DNA of 64,000 nt from Sva-07 sp963698565 (GTDB lineage Bacteria > Actinomycetota > Acidimicrobiia > Acidimicrobiales > Ilumatobacteraceae). Location of the stretch: the NCBI GenBank assembly GCA_963698565.1, contig CAVORH010000005.1:101555-165554 (forward strand). The letters run 5' to 3'. The notes beneath the pieces are model-generated. The model was given only the letters and a program-made list of their open reading frames with translations, made no database searches and was not told where the DNA came from. Position numbers and translations under genes: made by a program. Positions within the stretch are counted from its first letter, which is position 1; each line of letters starts with the position of its first letter. This document shows positions 8,508 through 17,472 of the stretch, one piece after another.

Positions 8508-9545
8508 TCAGCCGAGGACGAGTTCGGCGAAGCTCGGCAGCGCCATCGCCGGACCCGACACCAGGAACTCGGTGATGCACGTCTCGCGCCACTTGGCGAG
8601 TTCGTCGCGGATCTTGGCGGGCGGGCCCACGAGCGCCACGTCCTCGACCATCGCCAGCGGGATCGCGGCAGCAGCCTCGGCCTTCTTGCCGTCCAGGTAG
8701 AGGGCCTGCACTCTGTCGGCCACGTCGCCGTAGCCCATCCGGGCGAAGACCTCGTAGTGGAAGTTGGCGCCCTTGGCGCCCATGCCGCCGGCGTACAGGG
8801 CGAGGAACGGCCGCACCATGTCGGCGCACTTCTCGACGTCGTCGCCGGGAATGATCATGGCGGTGGCCGTGACCTCGAAGCGGTCCTTCTTCGTCGGGTC
8901 GCCCGACGCATCGAACCCTTGCTGGAGGCAGTCGCGGTAGAACCCGTCGTCCTTCGGCGAGAAGAAGAGCGGCAGCCAACCGTCGCAGATCTCCGCGGCC
9001 AGCGCCACGTTCTTCGGACCCTCGGCGGCGAGGTAGATCGGGATGTCGCTGCGCAGCGGATGCACGGTGGACTTGAGCGCCTTGCCGAGCCCGGCACCGC
9101 CGTCGAACGGCAGATCGTAGAAGTCGCCGTGGAACTCCACCGGCTGCTCCCGAGCGATGATCCGCCGCACGATCTCGACGTACTCGCGTGTTCGGGCCAA
9201 CGGCTTGGGATACGGCTGGCCGTACCAGCCCTCCACCACCTGCGGGCCCGAGGCGCCGAGGCCGAGGATGAAGCGCCCGTTCGACAGATGATCCATCGTG
9301 ATCGCGGCCATCGCCGTGGCCGCTGGTGTGCGGGCGGCCATCTGCATGATCGCCGTGCCGAGCTGCAGCGTTTCGGTCGCCGCACCCCACCACGCAAGCG
9401 GGGTCAGCGCGTCGGAACCGTACGCCTCGGCGGTCCAGACCGAGTTGAACCCGAGGCGCTCGGCCTCCTTGACTGCTTCGAGCGCGCCCTTCGGCGGCCC
9501 CGCCGACCAGTATCCGGTGTTGTAGCCGAGCTTGATGTCTCCCAT
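8508..9545 (-). CDS. LLM-class F420-dependent oxidoreductase
   Basis: 345 residues from MGDIKLGYNTGYW. The luciferase-like TIM-barrel signatures are GFNSVWTAEAYGSDALTPL, LSNGRFILGLGASGP and IPIYLAAEGPKNVALAAE. The family uses reduced F420 or FMN to oxidise or reduce small organic substrates and is expanded in actinobacteria. A longer open frame to 9971 overlaps the divergent release-factor-like gene and is not part of the family. The substrate cannot be told from sequence. Confidence 0.9.
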   Translation of the reverse strand: MGDIKLGYNTGYWSAGPPKGALEAVKEAERLGFNSVWTAEAYGSDALTPLAWWGAATETLQLGTAIMQMAARTPAATAMAAITMDHLSNGRFILGLGASGPQVVEGWYGQPYPKPLARTREYVEIVRRIIAREQPVEFHGDFYDLPFDGGAGLGKALKSTVHPLRSDIPIYLAAEGPKNVALAAEICDGWLPLFFSPKDDGFYRDCLQQGFDASGDPTKKDRFEVTATAMIIPGDDVEKCADMVRPFLALYAGGMGAKGANFHYEVFARMGYGDVADRVQALYLDGKKAEAAAAIPLAMVEDVALVGPPAKIRDELAKWRETCITEFLVSGPAMALPSFAELVLG

Positions 9546-9591
9546 GGCGCCACCGTAGGTCGAACGGGCGTCGGTGGGGCATGCTGGGGGA

Positions 9592-10014
9592 GTGGGGGCG
9601 AGCGACGATCGGCTGATGGTGACCGACACGGTCCGCATCCCCCGACACGAACTCGTGGTGACGTTCAACGCCTCGGGCGGCCCTGGGGGCCAGCACGCGA
9701 ACAAGGCGGCGACCCGCGCCGAGCTGACGTTCGACGTCGAAGCGTCCGGGGCGTTCACCGATGCGCAACGCGCTCGCGTGCTGACGAAACTGGGGCCGGT
9801 CGTCCGCGTGGTCGCCGACGACGAGCGGTCGCAGCTCCGCAATCGGTCGCTCGCCGAGCAGCGTCTTGCCGACAAGCTCCGCGCAGCGCTGCACGTGCCC
9901 CGCTCGCGCCGTGCCACCAGGCCCACCCGTGGCTCGCAGCGTCGACGGCTCGATGCGAAGAAGCAGCGCAAGGAGACGAAGCGCTACCGGCGGCCGCCCT
10001 CGGCTGACGACTGA
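9592..10014 (+). CDS. arfB: ArfB-like peptidyl-tRNA hydrolase (GGQ class I release-factor domain)
   Basis: About 140 residues. The catalytic loop is SGGPGGQHANK, where the GGQ triggers ester hydrolysis of peptidyl-tRNA. The C-terminal tail is very basic (RGSQRRRLDAKKQRKETKRYRR), as in ArfB/YaeJ, whose tail enters the empty mRNA channel of stalled ribosomes. There is no codon-recognition domain, so it is a rescue factor rather than RF1/RF2. Possible starts are GTG 9574, GTG 9592 and ATG 9616. None has a strong ribosome site at good spacing; 9592 is a compromise. Confidence 0.85.
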   Translation: MGASDDRLMVTDTVRIPRHELVVTFNASGGPGGQHANKAATRAELTFDVEASGAFTDAQRARVLTKLGPVVRVVADDERSQLRNRSLAEQRLADKLRAALHVPRSRRATRPTRGSQRRRLDAKKQRKETKRYRRPPSADD

Positions 10015-10021
10015 CCTGCGT

Positions 10022-10633
10022 TCACACCGATCGGAACGTGATGCTCAGTCTCGGCCCGGTCACCGATCGCACCTTGGGCACGGCGTGTTCCCAGTCGTGC
10101 TGGCACGCGCCGCCCATCACGAACAGGTCCCCGTTGCCGAGCGCCCAGCTCCGCGACGGCCCGCCACCACCCTGATCGCGTCGCCGCCGGAGCCGGAGTG
10201 GTCGAGGAGCCCCGGTGCTGACGATCGCGATCACCGGGTTGGTGACGACGTGGCGGTGGCGGTCGCCGTGCCAGGCGACCGAGTCGTCGCCGTCGCGGTA
10301 GAGGTTGAACCCGATCGAGTCGAACGGTTCCGCGTACCGCTCGGCGAGCGCCAGCCGCATGTCGTGGAGAAGCTCCGACGGCTCGGCTCGACCGCACTCG
10401 ACGCCCCACCACGCGGAGAGCCGCGGCTCGTCGACCAGCCGCTCGTACATCGCGATGCCGGTTCGTTGTCGCAACGGCAGCGTCGCGACCAGCTCGTCGA
10501 AGACGGCGTCGGATCCCTGCAGCCACCCGGGCACGAACTCGATCCACGTCGCGTCGTCGAGGTCGACCCGCACCGACTCCCGGAAGTCCCTGTCGAACTG
10601 CGGCGTCAACGCACCGAACAACGAACGCTGCAC
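10022..10633 (-). CDS. AlkB-type 2-oxoglutarate/Fe(II) dioxygenase
   Basis: 203 residues from GTG 10633 (MQRSLFGALTP), chosen because AlkB proteins begin near such a motif. An upstream TTG at 10693 would add 20 unlike residues. The NLYRDGDDSVAWHGDR segment holds the first Fe ligands (H and D). MGGACQHDWEHAVPK gives the distal His, and RLSITFR the 2-oxoglutarate Arg. It repairs alkylated bases by oxidative demethylation. It lies convergent with the arfB-like gene, 7 bp apart. Confidence 0.88.
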   Translation of the reverse strand: MQRSLFGALTPQFDRDFRESVRVDLDDATWIEFVPGWLQGSDAVFDELVATLPLRQRTGIAMYERLVDEPRLSAWWGVECGRAEPSELLHDMRLALAERYAEPFDSIGFNLYRDGDDSVAWHGDRHRHVVTNPVIAIVSTGAPRPLRLRRRRDQGGGGPSRSWALGNGDLFVMGGACQHDWEHAVPKVRSVTGPRLSITFRSV

Positions 10634-10700
10634 GTTGGTACACCCGCGGGAGAACACATGTTCGATTCTGCTCGACCGGGTCGGGCCGGTCAAGTCTCGA

Positions 10701-11446
10701 TCACGGATCGAGGAGGCTGCTCGGGTCCTCGTGCGGGAGCACCGGCCGGCTCGACGCGTCGAGCGCGGTGGCCACGACCTCGCAACCGTCGGGGGAGCAG
10801 GCGATCCACGAGCTCGGTTCGAAGGGCTCGGTCAGATCGAACCGGTTGGCGGTCGTCGCGGTGTTCAGGAAGGTCCAGATGGCGGGCGGTCGTTCGATCC
10901 GGGCGAGGTCGAGTTGGTGTTCGAGCACTCGGCCGTCGACGTCGAACCGGATGGTGAAGTCGGGTCCGCGTGGGGCAGGTGGCGGCACCGATGCCGACGG
11001 GTCGCCCGAGATCGTGGTGCTCGCCTCCTCGGGCACGCGCAGCACGAGCGCGTTGTCGAGCAAGCCGACGGACTCCGCGTCGTCGAGCAGTCCCTGGATC
11101 GCGAGGTCCGACACGGTGCCGGATCGCCAACCCTCGTTCGTCCCGGCGACGACGTCACCGTCGCCGTAGACCGTCAGGAGTGGCACGTCGGGCCCGACGG
11201 GAGCGCTCACCAGCACCTGGGCGACGACATCGTCGGCACCGGTCGGGTAGGTGAACCGGTCGACAGGAGGCAGCGTGGCGAACGTCGGCGCCGCAGGCGA
11301 GGTGTCGCCGAGGGTCGTCCTCGCCGCGTCGGATCCGAGCGTGGTCGACGTCGTGTAGCGGCGTCATCGGCAGGAGTGCAGGCCGTGGCCAGCCAGCAGG
11401 CCATCCCGATGGCCACGCAGCCAGGGAGTCGGGCGTGACGCCTCAG
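10701..11446 (-). pseudogene. putative lipoprotein, frameshifted near the N terminus
   Basis: The C-terminal 171 residues (from GTG 11216) read cleanly, with GPDVPLLTVYGDGDVVAG and WTFLNTATTANRFDL. A signal peptide with a lipobox (MACWLATAC) sits upstream in another frame, starting from a CTG at 11446 that overlaps the alanine dehydrogenase stop. Restoring one missing base near 11360 joins TACTPADDAA to the downstream SDAARTTLGDTSPAAP frame. The product would be an exported lipoprotein of about 240 residues with unknown role. Either a real frameshift or a sequence error explains this. Confidence 0.6.
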
Positions 11447-12579
11447 ACGTCTGGTCCCAGCGCGTCGATCGCCGTCGCTCCGAGCGACTCGGCGACGGTT
11501 GCATTCGCGTACTCGCCGGCGACGGTGTTCAAACCGTGCGCCATCGCAGGGTCGCGACGGGCGGCACCGATTGCGCCATGCAGCGCCACGTCGAGCTGGA
11601 AGGGCAGCGTGGCGTTGGTCAGTGCGTAGGTGCTGGTGTGCGGGACGGCGCCGGGCATGTTCCCGACGGCGTAGTGGACCACGTCGTGCAGCACGTACGT
11701 CGGTTCGGCGTGGGTGGTCTCGCGCGTGGTGGCGATGCATCCGCCCTGATCGACCGCCACGTCGACGATCACCGCCCGCGGTTTCATCTGTTCGACCATC
11801 TCCTCGCTCACCACCACGGGAGCCCGACCGCCGGCGACGAGCACTGCGCCGATCACCAGATCGGCGTCGAGCACCGCACGTTCGATCGCTCCACGGTTCG
11901 ACGCCGCAGTCATGATTCGGCCGCGGTGGATCTGGTCGACGAACCGCAGCCGGTCGAGGTTCTTGTCGACCAGGACGACCTCGGCCTCCATGCCCGCGGC
12001 GATCCAGGCTGCGTTCCAGCCGACGTTGCCCGCCCCGAGCACCACGACCTTGGCGGGCCGGACCCCTGGGGCGCCACCCATCAGCACGCCGCGCCCGCCG
12101 TTGTGGCGCTCGAGGTAGTGGGCGCCCATCTGCGGAGCGAGCCGACCTGCGACCTCGCTCATCGGAGCGAGCAGCGGCAGTGACCCGTCGGACATCTGGA
12201 CCGTCTCGTACGCGATCGCCGTGGTCTTGGCCGCCAGGAGTGCATCGGCGACCGCGGGGTACGCGGCGAGGTGCAGGTAGGTGAACAAGGTGAGGTCCTC
12301 GCGCAGGTATCCGTACTCCGACGGCTGCGGTTCCTTGACCTTGACCACCATCTCCTGCGCCCATGCGTCGGCGGCGGTCGGCACGATGTCGGCCCCCGCA
12401 GCGATGTAGTCGTCATCGCTGATCGAGGCGCCCTCGCCCGCGCCGGTCTCGACGAGGACGTCGATCCCGTGCCGTTCGAGCTCGCGTACGCCGTCTGGCG
12501 TCATCGCCACCCGATGCTCGGCGGTCTTCACTTCTCGTGGAACACCAACGGTTCGCACGACGGATGAGGCGGTGGTCAT
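11443..12579 (-). CDS. ald: alanine dehydrogenase
   Basis: 378 residues from MTTASSVVRTVGVPREVK. The family marks are present: REVKTAEHRVAMTP, the NAD-binding VVVLGAGNVGWNAAWIA, DVAVDQGGC and HYAVGNMPGAVPHTSTYAL. The enzyme interconverts alanine and pyruvate plus ammonia with NAD. Length matches the usual 370 or so. An upstream ATG at 12618 would overlap the divergent dehydrogenase's leader and is not needed. Confidence 0.96.
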   Translation of the reverse strand: MTTASSVVRTVGVPREVKTAEHRVAMTPDGVRELERHGIDVLVETGAGEGASISDDDYIAAGADIVPTAADAWAQEMVVKVKEPQPSEYGYLREDLTLFTYLHLAAYPAVADALLAAKTTAIAYETVQMSDGSLPLLAPMSEVAGRLAPQMGAHYLERHNGGRGVLMGGAPGVRPAKVVVLGAGNVGWNAAWIAAGMEAEVVLVDKNLDRLRFVDQIHRGRIMTAASNRGAIERAVLDADLVIGAVLVAGGRAPVVVSEEMVEQMKPRAVIVDVAVDQGGCIATTRETTHAEPTYVLHDVVHYAVGNMPGAVPHTSTYALTNATLPFQLDVALHGAIGAARRDPAMAHGLNTVAGEYANATVAESLGATAIDALGPDV

Positions 12580-12638
12580 GGCCTCATCATGCCCGATCGA
12601 TCCGTCGTGCGCCCGCAACCGCTACCTTCGGGGATTCG

Positions 12639-13562
12639 ATGACGAACAGCGACGCTCCTCGCATTCACCTCGGGCCGGACACGGCGCCCGACTGGCTCGC
12701 CGATGCGGTGGTCGAGGGGGGTGGTCACCTCGTCGACGTTGCCGACGCCGAGGCGATCGTGTGGGCCGATGCGCGCGATGTCGACGCGCTGGGTCGGATG
12801 CTCGCCGACGGCGACCACATCCGATGGGTGCAGTTGCCGTTCGCCGGTATCGAGAACTTCGTCGAACACCTCGATGATGATCGTGTGTGGACCTGCGGCA
12901 AGGGCGTCTACGCCGAGCCGGTCGCCGAGATGGCCCTGGCGCTCGGCGTGGCGGGACTCCGCAATCTCGGTGCGTACGCCAACGCCGACGAGTGGGGGCG
13001 ACCCGCCGGTCGGAACCTGCTCGATGGGCGCGTCACGATCCTCGGCGGGGGCGGAATCACCCAGTCGTTGGTTCGTCTGCTCCAGCCGTGGAACTGTCGG
13101 ATCACCGTGGTGCGCAGCCATGTCCAGGCCATGGACGGCGTCGACGATGTGCTCGAGGCCGACCGCTTCGCCGACGCGCTCCCCGGAGCCGACCTCGTGG
13201 TGCTCGCGCTGGCGCTGACCCCCGAGACCGAGGGCATGTTCAGCCGCGACGAGTTCGCACTGATGGAGCCGCACGCCTGGATCGTCAACGTCGCCAGAGG
13301 TCGCCACATCGTCACCGACGACCTCGTCGAGGCGCTGCGTTCGGGGACGATCGGAGGAGCAGGCCTCGACGTCACCGACCCCGAACCCCTGCCGGCCGGA
13401 CATCCGCTGTGGTCGCTGCCCAACTGCATCATCACGCCACACGTCGGCAACACGCCCGAGATGGCCAAACCTCTGCTGGCCCGTCGCGTGGTCGACAACG
13501 TCCGGCGATTCGCCCGTGGCGAGGAGTTGATCGGGCTGGTCGACGTCGACGCCGGATACTGA
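12639..13562 (+). CDS. D-isomer-specific 2-hydroxyacid dehydrogenase
   Basis: 307 residues from MTNSDAPRIHLGPD. The Rossmann motif is VTILGGGGITQSLVRLL. The substrate-binding Arg is in WIVNVARG and the catalytic His in CIITPHVGNTPEM, with DVTDPEPLP between them. The family reduces 2-oxoacids with NAD(P)H. It is divergent from ald with a 59-bp gap, so the two may share a control region. The exact substrate is unknown. Confidence 0.9.
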   Translation: MTNSDAPRIHLGPDTAPDWLADAVVEGGGHLVDVADAEAIVWADARDVDALGRMLADGDHIRWVQLPFAGIENFVEHLDDDRVWTCGKGVYAEPVAEMALALGVAGLRNLGAYANADEWGRPAGRNLLDGRVTILGGGGITQSLVRLLQPWNCRITVVRSHVQAMDGVDDVLEADRFADALPGADLVVLALALTPETEGMFSRDEFALMEPHAWIVNVARGRHIVTDDLVEALRSGTIGGAGLDVTDPEPLPAGHPLWSLPNCIITPHVGNTPEMAKPLLARRVVDNVRRFARGEELIGLVDVDAGY

Positions 13563-13613
13563 CCACTGCCTCCCCGAGACGTCGGCGGGTGACCGGCGTA
13601 GCGTGGAGACATC

Positions 13614-14246
13614 GTGTCCGGACCGACCCACTACGACACCCTCGGCGTCCCTCCTTCGGCGACCGATGCCCAGATCCGCGAGGAATACCGTCGTCTGGCG
13701 CGGGCGCATCACCCGGACCGAGCATCCTCTGCTCCTGCCGCGTCGACACTGTCGATGCCGGAGATCAACGAGGCGTACCGCGTGCTGGGCGACCCGGCGC
13801 GCAGAGCGGTCTACGACGCCTCCCTGCGCTCGGGATCGTCTGGTTCGTCGGCCGGTCGATCGCCGGCAGGGACCCCGAACGATCGTGGCGCCGAGACCGG
13901 CCGCGAACCGATGCATCCGAGCCACCTCGGTCCGGCTCGGATCCCCTGGCGCAGCCTGCTGTTCGTGGGCACGATCGCCGTGATCGGCATCGTGGTGCTC
14001 GCCCAGTTCACCGAGCCGGGCGAGCCTGCCGCTCCCGACGGCATCCTGCGTCTCGGCGACTGCGCGAGCGTCGAGCCCGACAACTCGGTCCGGGAGGTGC
14101 CCTGCACCGGCGACCCGACGGTCGACCTCGTCGTCGAGGCATTCGTCCCGTTCGATGCGCGTTGCCCGGGGGCCACGGTGGCCTACCGCGACCGTCAGGG
14201 GATGGGGATCGCATGCATCGCCGCGCCGCTCGACGCGCCGGGTTGA
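13614..14246 (+). CDS. J-domain membrane protein
   Basis: 210 residues from GTG. Residues 6-70 form a J domain with YDTLGVPPSATDAQI and the HPD motif in ARAHHPDR. A Ser/Gly-rich linker follows, then one membrane helix (SLLFVGTIAVIGIVVLAQF, about residues 117-136). The C-terminal domain has paired cysteines (LGDCASV, VPCTGD, DARCPG, IACIA) outside the membrane. The architecture suggests recruiting DnaK to the membrane and sensing something outside, but no function is proved. Its 3' end lies just before the tRNA-Val gene. Confidence 0.85.
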   Translation: MSGPTHYDTLGVPPSATDAQIREEYRRLARAHHPDRASSAPAASTLSMPEINEAYRVLGDPARRAVYDASLRSGSSGSSAGRSPAGTPNDRGAETGREPMHPSHLGPARIPWRSLLFVGTIAVIGIVVLAQFTEPGEPAAPDGILRLGDCASVEPDNSVREVPCTGDPTVDLVVEAFVPFDARCPGATVAYRDRQGMGIACIAAPLDAPG

Positions 14247-14292
14247 GGCGGCGCGATCGCTTCGGCGGCTGATATCTTGTGGCTTCCCCAAG

Positions 14293-14365
14293 GGGCGATT
14301 AGCTCAGCTGGAAGAGCGCCACGTTCACACCGTGGAGGTCGGGAGATCGAGACTCCCATCGCCCA
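14293..14365 (+). tRNA. tRNA-Val(CAC)
   Basis: The acceptor stem GGGCGAT pairs with ATCGCCC (14358-14364), followed by discriminator A. The anticodon arm CCACG-TTCACAC-CGTGG gives anticodon CAC. The T-arm is GGGAG-ATCGAGA-CTCCC. CCA is not fully encoded. It marks the right end of the conserved left flank, just before the accessory region. Confidence 0.93.
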
Positions 14366-14753
14366 CCCCATCAGCTCTGGCCAGAGGCCATATCGCTCAA
14401 CCGGGCCGTTTGCGACCAACCGCCAGGTGCACACCAGGTGCACCCGATTTCCCGCCATCAATCGTGACGTACCACCCCGCGACGGATGCGACGGCACGAG
14501 TCGACACCAGACATCACCTCGTGACTCGGTGTTGGTCGGCGGGTGGGAGCCCGTTCCGAGTGGCCGTCCCGCGAAATCGACTGCTGAAAGCACGCCAGAT
14601 CGCACCCGCAAACAAGTGATCACGCGGCGGGCCGATCAGGCCCGGAGCCCGCACGCTTCGCCGGCGATGCCTCGGCGGTGTGCGTCGAGGGAAGCGGGAA
14701 AGTGCAGTGGCCATCTGTACGAATCGTGGGTCACTGGGATGTACACTTACGTC
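14366..14753. other. intergenic stretch after tRNA-Val
   Basis: 388 bp with no convincing gene. Short open frames here lack any family signal or ribosome site. It contains a direct repeat of 'GTGCACACCAGGTGCAC' type (about 14427-14444) and the promoter region of the toxin-antitoxin pair. No copy of the tRNA-Val 3' end was noticed elsewhere, so there is no support for an att site here. Confidence 0.5.
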
Positions 14754-15017
14754 GTGGACGTTGCAGTCACCGAGCTCAGAGCCCACCTCGGCCGGTGGAT
14801 CGAGGCGGCACGCGAGGGAAACGACGTCATCATCACCGATCGAGGAACCCCGGTTGCACGAATCGTCGCTCTCGACTCGACTCCGGTCATCGACCGCTTG
14901 ACCGCGCAGGGCGTGATCAGTCGGCCTGCCCGATCGACCCGGCCGGTCGCGGGTGACCGGCATCGGCCGACGCCGAAGCGACCGGTTGCTGACATCGTCA
15001 GTGAGCAGCGCCGCTGA
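14754..15017 (+). CDS. Phd/YefM-type antitoxin
   Basis: 87 residues from the GTG at 14754 (MDVAVTELRAHLGRWIEAAR); an ATG at 14739 would add five residues. The body continues GNDVIITDRGTPVARIV, the classic Phd/VapB-like fold that binds operator DNA and masks the toxin. The C-terminal tail is basic and variable, as in other toxin-binding ends. The toxin gene begins 3 bp after its stop, so the two are one operon. Autoregulation through the region before 14739 is expected from the family. Confidence 0.88.
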   Translation: MDVAVTELRAHLGRWIEAAREGNDVIITDRGTPVARIVALDSTPVIDRLTAQGVISRPARSTRPVAGDRHRPTPKRPVADIVSEQRR

Positions 15018-15019
15018 AC

Positions 15020-15451
15020 GTGGCTCTCGTCTATTTCGACTCGAGTGCTCTTGTCAAGCTTGTGCTCGACGAGGTCGGCTCCGACATTGCCGCCACGCTC
15101 TGGAACGCTTGTGATGCGGCGCTGTCGAGCCGACTGGCCTATCCCGAAGTGTGCGCAGCGCTCGCAGCGGCCGGCCGGAACCACGACTTGACCGAAGCGG
15201 AAGTGTCTTCGGCTTGCTCTGACTGGGAACTGTTCTGGGCGTCGGTGCGCCCGATCGAATTGTCAGCCGACGTCGAGCGGGCTGCCGGCTCGCTCGCAGC
15301 GGCTCATCAGCTCCGCGGCGCCGACGCCGTGCATCTCGCCAGCGCCCTCGCACTCGGCACGGCAGATCTCACGGTCGCGGTCTGGGACAAGCGCCTTCAC
15401 GCCGGCGCCGCTGCGGCCGGCCTGTCCGTCGCTCCAGCCACCCTCGGATGA
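15020..15451 (+). CDS. vapC: PIN-domain ribonuclease toxin (VapC-like)
   Basis: 143 residues from GTG. Acidic PIN residues appear in VYFDSSALVKL (first Asp), PEVCAALAAA (Glu) and LRGADAVHLASALAL (Asp), and near the C terminus in VAVWDKRLHAGA. VapC toxins are Mg-dependent endoribonucleases that cut tRNA or rRNA and are neutralised by the upstream antitoxin. It is the first gene pair of the accessory region. Confidence 0.9.
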   Translation: MALVYFDSSALVKLVLDEVGSDIAATLWNACDAALSSRLAYPEVCAALAAAGRNHDLTEAEVSSACSDWELFWASVRPIELSADVERAAGSLAAAHQLRGADAVHLASALALGTADLTVAVWDKRLHAGAAAAGLSVAPATLG

Positions 15452-15727
15452 CATCCAGCCGCGACGTGAGTGTTACCGAGCACTCGGCGCATGCATATCG
15501 CCGGCACTGCGAGCGCGCTTCATCCCGTTTCAGACAGCGATTACCGGGCGCCCTCGCACGGCCCCGAGATGCTTCCCGCTGTGGGGGTGATCGGCCCAAT
15601 TGCTGAGAGTCATCTCTCCGGACACGTCCGTTGAAGAGGTGTCCAGCCGCGGAGGTAGCCGAAGGCCTCTACCGGTGACGTTGGGGAACCTCATAGCGTC
15701 GGAGGTGGAGCAGGGAGGGAGCCATGC

Positions 15728-15876
15728 ATGAAGCACCGTCCGTTCGTCCTTCGCACGACACTCGCTTCGCAATGGTGGCCTGTAGCGGCAGCAACGACGA
15801 CGCCACGACGGCCACACAGGGCGAAATCAATGAGGTTGCGACAACAACGCCTGGCCACAAGGAGGGAGAGCCATGA
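15728..15876 (+). pseudogene. very small lipoprotein, one-base frameshift, coupled to next gene
   Basis: ATG 15728 gives MKHRPFVLRTTLA, a signal-peptide start. One base shift near 15768 leads into AMVACSGSNDDATTATQGE, which has a lipobox (MVAC) and ends at a TGA (15874-15876) inside the ATGA that starts the next gene. The intact product would be about 50 residues. Translational coupling to the following lipoprotein suggests the pair worked together. It may be a sequence error or a relic. Confidence 0.5.
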
Positions 15877-16391
15877 CTCGGCATCAACTCAGCACAGCAC
15901 GCTCCGTGACGCTGTTGGCTGCACTGATCGCACTGCCACTGGGTGCATGCGGTGGTGGCGACGAAACCGTGGAGATCAATGGCACCACCGGCGACTGCCT
16001 CAACGTCGACGGAACATGGACCGGCGACCCCGTCGGGGGCGCGCCCGGTTCGTTGGAGCGGGGCTTCACGCAGACCTGTAGCGATGTCCAGATGTCAGAC
16101 GAGAGGGCGAGTGGGGTCCTCGAAGCACTCGTCGACTGCGAGCTCACCCAGGAGGGCGAGGCCACGACCGGTGTGTGCTCGGGAACGGTCACCATCAGCA
16201 ACGACGGCGGCACGTGGCAAGGCACCGTCGAGGGCACGACGTCGTGGACCACCTCCGAACCAGCGCACGTGCACGCACTGGATTCCGCCTATCTCGGCAC
16301 CGGCGGCTACGACGGCCTCCGCATGGTCGTTCACGCGGCCGGCGAGGACACACCGTGGACCCTCACGGGACGAATCGAAGCTGTCGACTGA
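15873..16391 (+). CDS. putative lipoprotein
   Basis: 172 residues. The signal peptide ends in a lipobox (IALPLGAC followed by GGG), so it is predicted to be acylated at Cys27 and exported. The mature part has four further cysteines (GDCLNV, TCSDV, VDCELT, GVCSG) that could form two disulfides, and a beta-rich pattern of short strands (GTWTGD, TWQGTVEGT, PWTLTGRIEAVD). No known domain was recognised. A strong ribosome site (GGAGGGAG) precedes the ATG, within the end of the small upstream lipoprotein. Confidence 0.8.
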   Translation: MTRHQLSTARSVTLLAALIALPLGACGGGDETVEINGTTGDCLNVDGTWTGDPVGGAPGSLERGFTQTCSDVQMSDERASGVLEALVDCELTQEGEATTGVCSGTVTISNDGGTWQGTVEGTTSWTTSEPAHVHALDSAYLGTGGYDGLRMVVHAAGEDTPWTLTGRIEAVD

Positions 16392-16641
16392 ACTCAACGA
16401 TCTCCCAGCGCCAACCCACAAGGGGTCCCAGCCCAGCTCACAACCATCAAGACCCGCCACGAGCTGGCATTGAACAACCAGCAGCTGACAGCCGACCCCG
16501 CCGTACCGGACCCGCTCCGACGCGTGCTTTCAGATTCGACGCAGCCTCGGTTGCGATGACCGTCACATGCAACGCGACCGCACGGGGTCGAAGCGCTGCC
16601 AACCGGCCAGGTCGAGTACTCCCGGCGCGACGACCAACGAT

Positions 16642-17175
16642 CTACTCGGCGGATTGCCGGTCGATCTGTGCGATCTTCCACTCACCGTCCACGTTGCTCA
16701 ACGTGTAGACCATTGTCCCGTCCCAAGAGTTGGACGGGTGGGACCAGCTCATCGGCACGCTGACCTGCAGATCCCCGCTGCCAGTCGGGTCACGCACGAC
16801 AGTTGGTTCACCCGTGAAGGTCTGCTCGATCGGGCCAGAACTCTCTATGACCCCGATCCACGTTTCCATCGTCCCCGAGACAGTTCCATCATCGAGCCAC
16901 ATGGCGTCGTCGGTGAGTGTCGCCCGCATCATTTCGCCGTCGGCAACGTTCTGGGCTTCGTTGTGTGCCGTCACGAGGGCGATCGCAGCAGCAACGTCCT
17001 CGGAGGACACGGCGTCGTCATCGTCGGCGGTCATCACGACCGCAAGCCCGCCAACGACGAGCAGGGCGATTGCCGACAAGCCCACCAGCCAAGCCCAGCG
17101 CCTCCGCCGGTGTGTCTCCTCCGTGGGCGTATCCGACGAGCCCTTCTCGAGGACAGTCATTGGTTCGGTGATCAT
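16642..17175 (-). CDS. membrane-anchored SnoaL/NTF2-like protein
   Basis: 177 residues. The N-terminal cytoplasmic part is followed by RRRRWAWLVGLSAIALLVVG, one membrane helix, then an outside domain with AIALVTAHNEAQNVADGEM, TLTDDAMWLDD and WKIAQIDRQ. This pattern fits the SnoaL/NTF2-like alpha-beta fold. The ribosome site AGGAGGTGA lies 8 bp before the ATG at 17175; a GTG at 17178 is an alternative. Such domains bind small ligands or act as accessory domains; no function can be assigned. Confidence 0.7.
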   Translation of the reverse strand: MITEPMTVLEKGSSDTPTEETHRRRRWAWLVGLSAIALLVVGGLAVVMTADDDDAVSSEDVAAAIALVTAHNEAQNVADGEMMRATLTDDAMWLDDGTVSGTMETWIGVIESSGPIEQTFTGEPTVVRDPTGSGDLQVSVPMSWSHPSNSWDGTMVYTLSNVDGEWKIAQIDRQSAE

Positions 17176-17313
17176 CACTCGTCACCTCCTCTGGGGATGT
17201 GTGTCATCCCTACGTTCAACGTACGGCTGTCACCACGCACCGCGTCAGAGCCCAAGGTCGCTTCATGGGCGCCGGCCGGAGACGCATCGAGGCGGACAAG
17301 ATCCGGCGGCTGG

Positions 17314-17400
17314 ACTCGATAACGACCGCACGAAATCACCAGTCGTCACCCGCAGCTGGTGACCGAGCTCGGCCCCAGTGCAGTGCCTGATAATCACGTC
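17314..17400. repeat. interspersed 85-bp repeat, copy 1
   Basis: Left motif CTCGATAAC at 17315, then CGAAATCAC, a central hairpin (TCACCAG/CTGGTGA), GGCCCCAGTGC and right motif GATAATCACG at 17389. The distance between left and right motifs is 74 bp. It lies between the SnoaL-like gene and the membrane protein gene. Confidence 0.7.
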
Positions 17401-17472
17401 ACCGATCCGGCGTGAGAGGGCAGTCCCCGAGGGCTGTTTGACAGACCGAGTGAAGTAACGGAGGCTGATGAA

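Noticed and set aside
14293..14365. tRNA-Val as the left attachment site of the island
   Set aside because: No integrase next to it and no repeated 3' end was noticed; only its position suggested it.
15452..15727. A further array repeat near 15480-15570 (GCGATTACCGGGCGC)
   Set aside because: Only a short, weak match to the reverse of the repeat; no paired arms could be followed.
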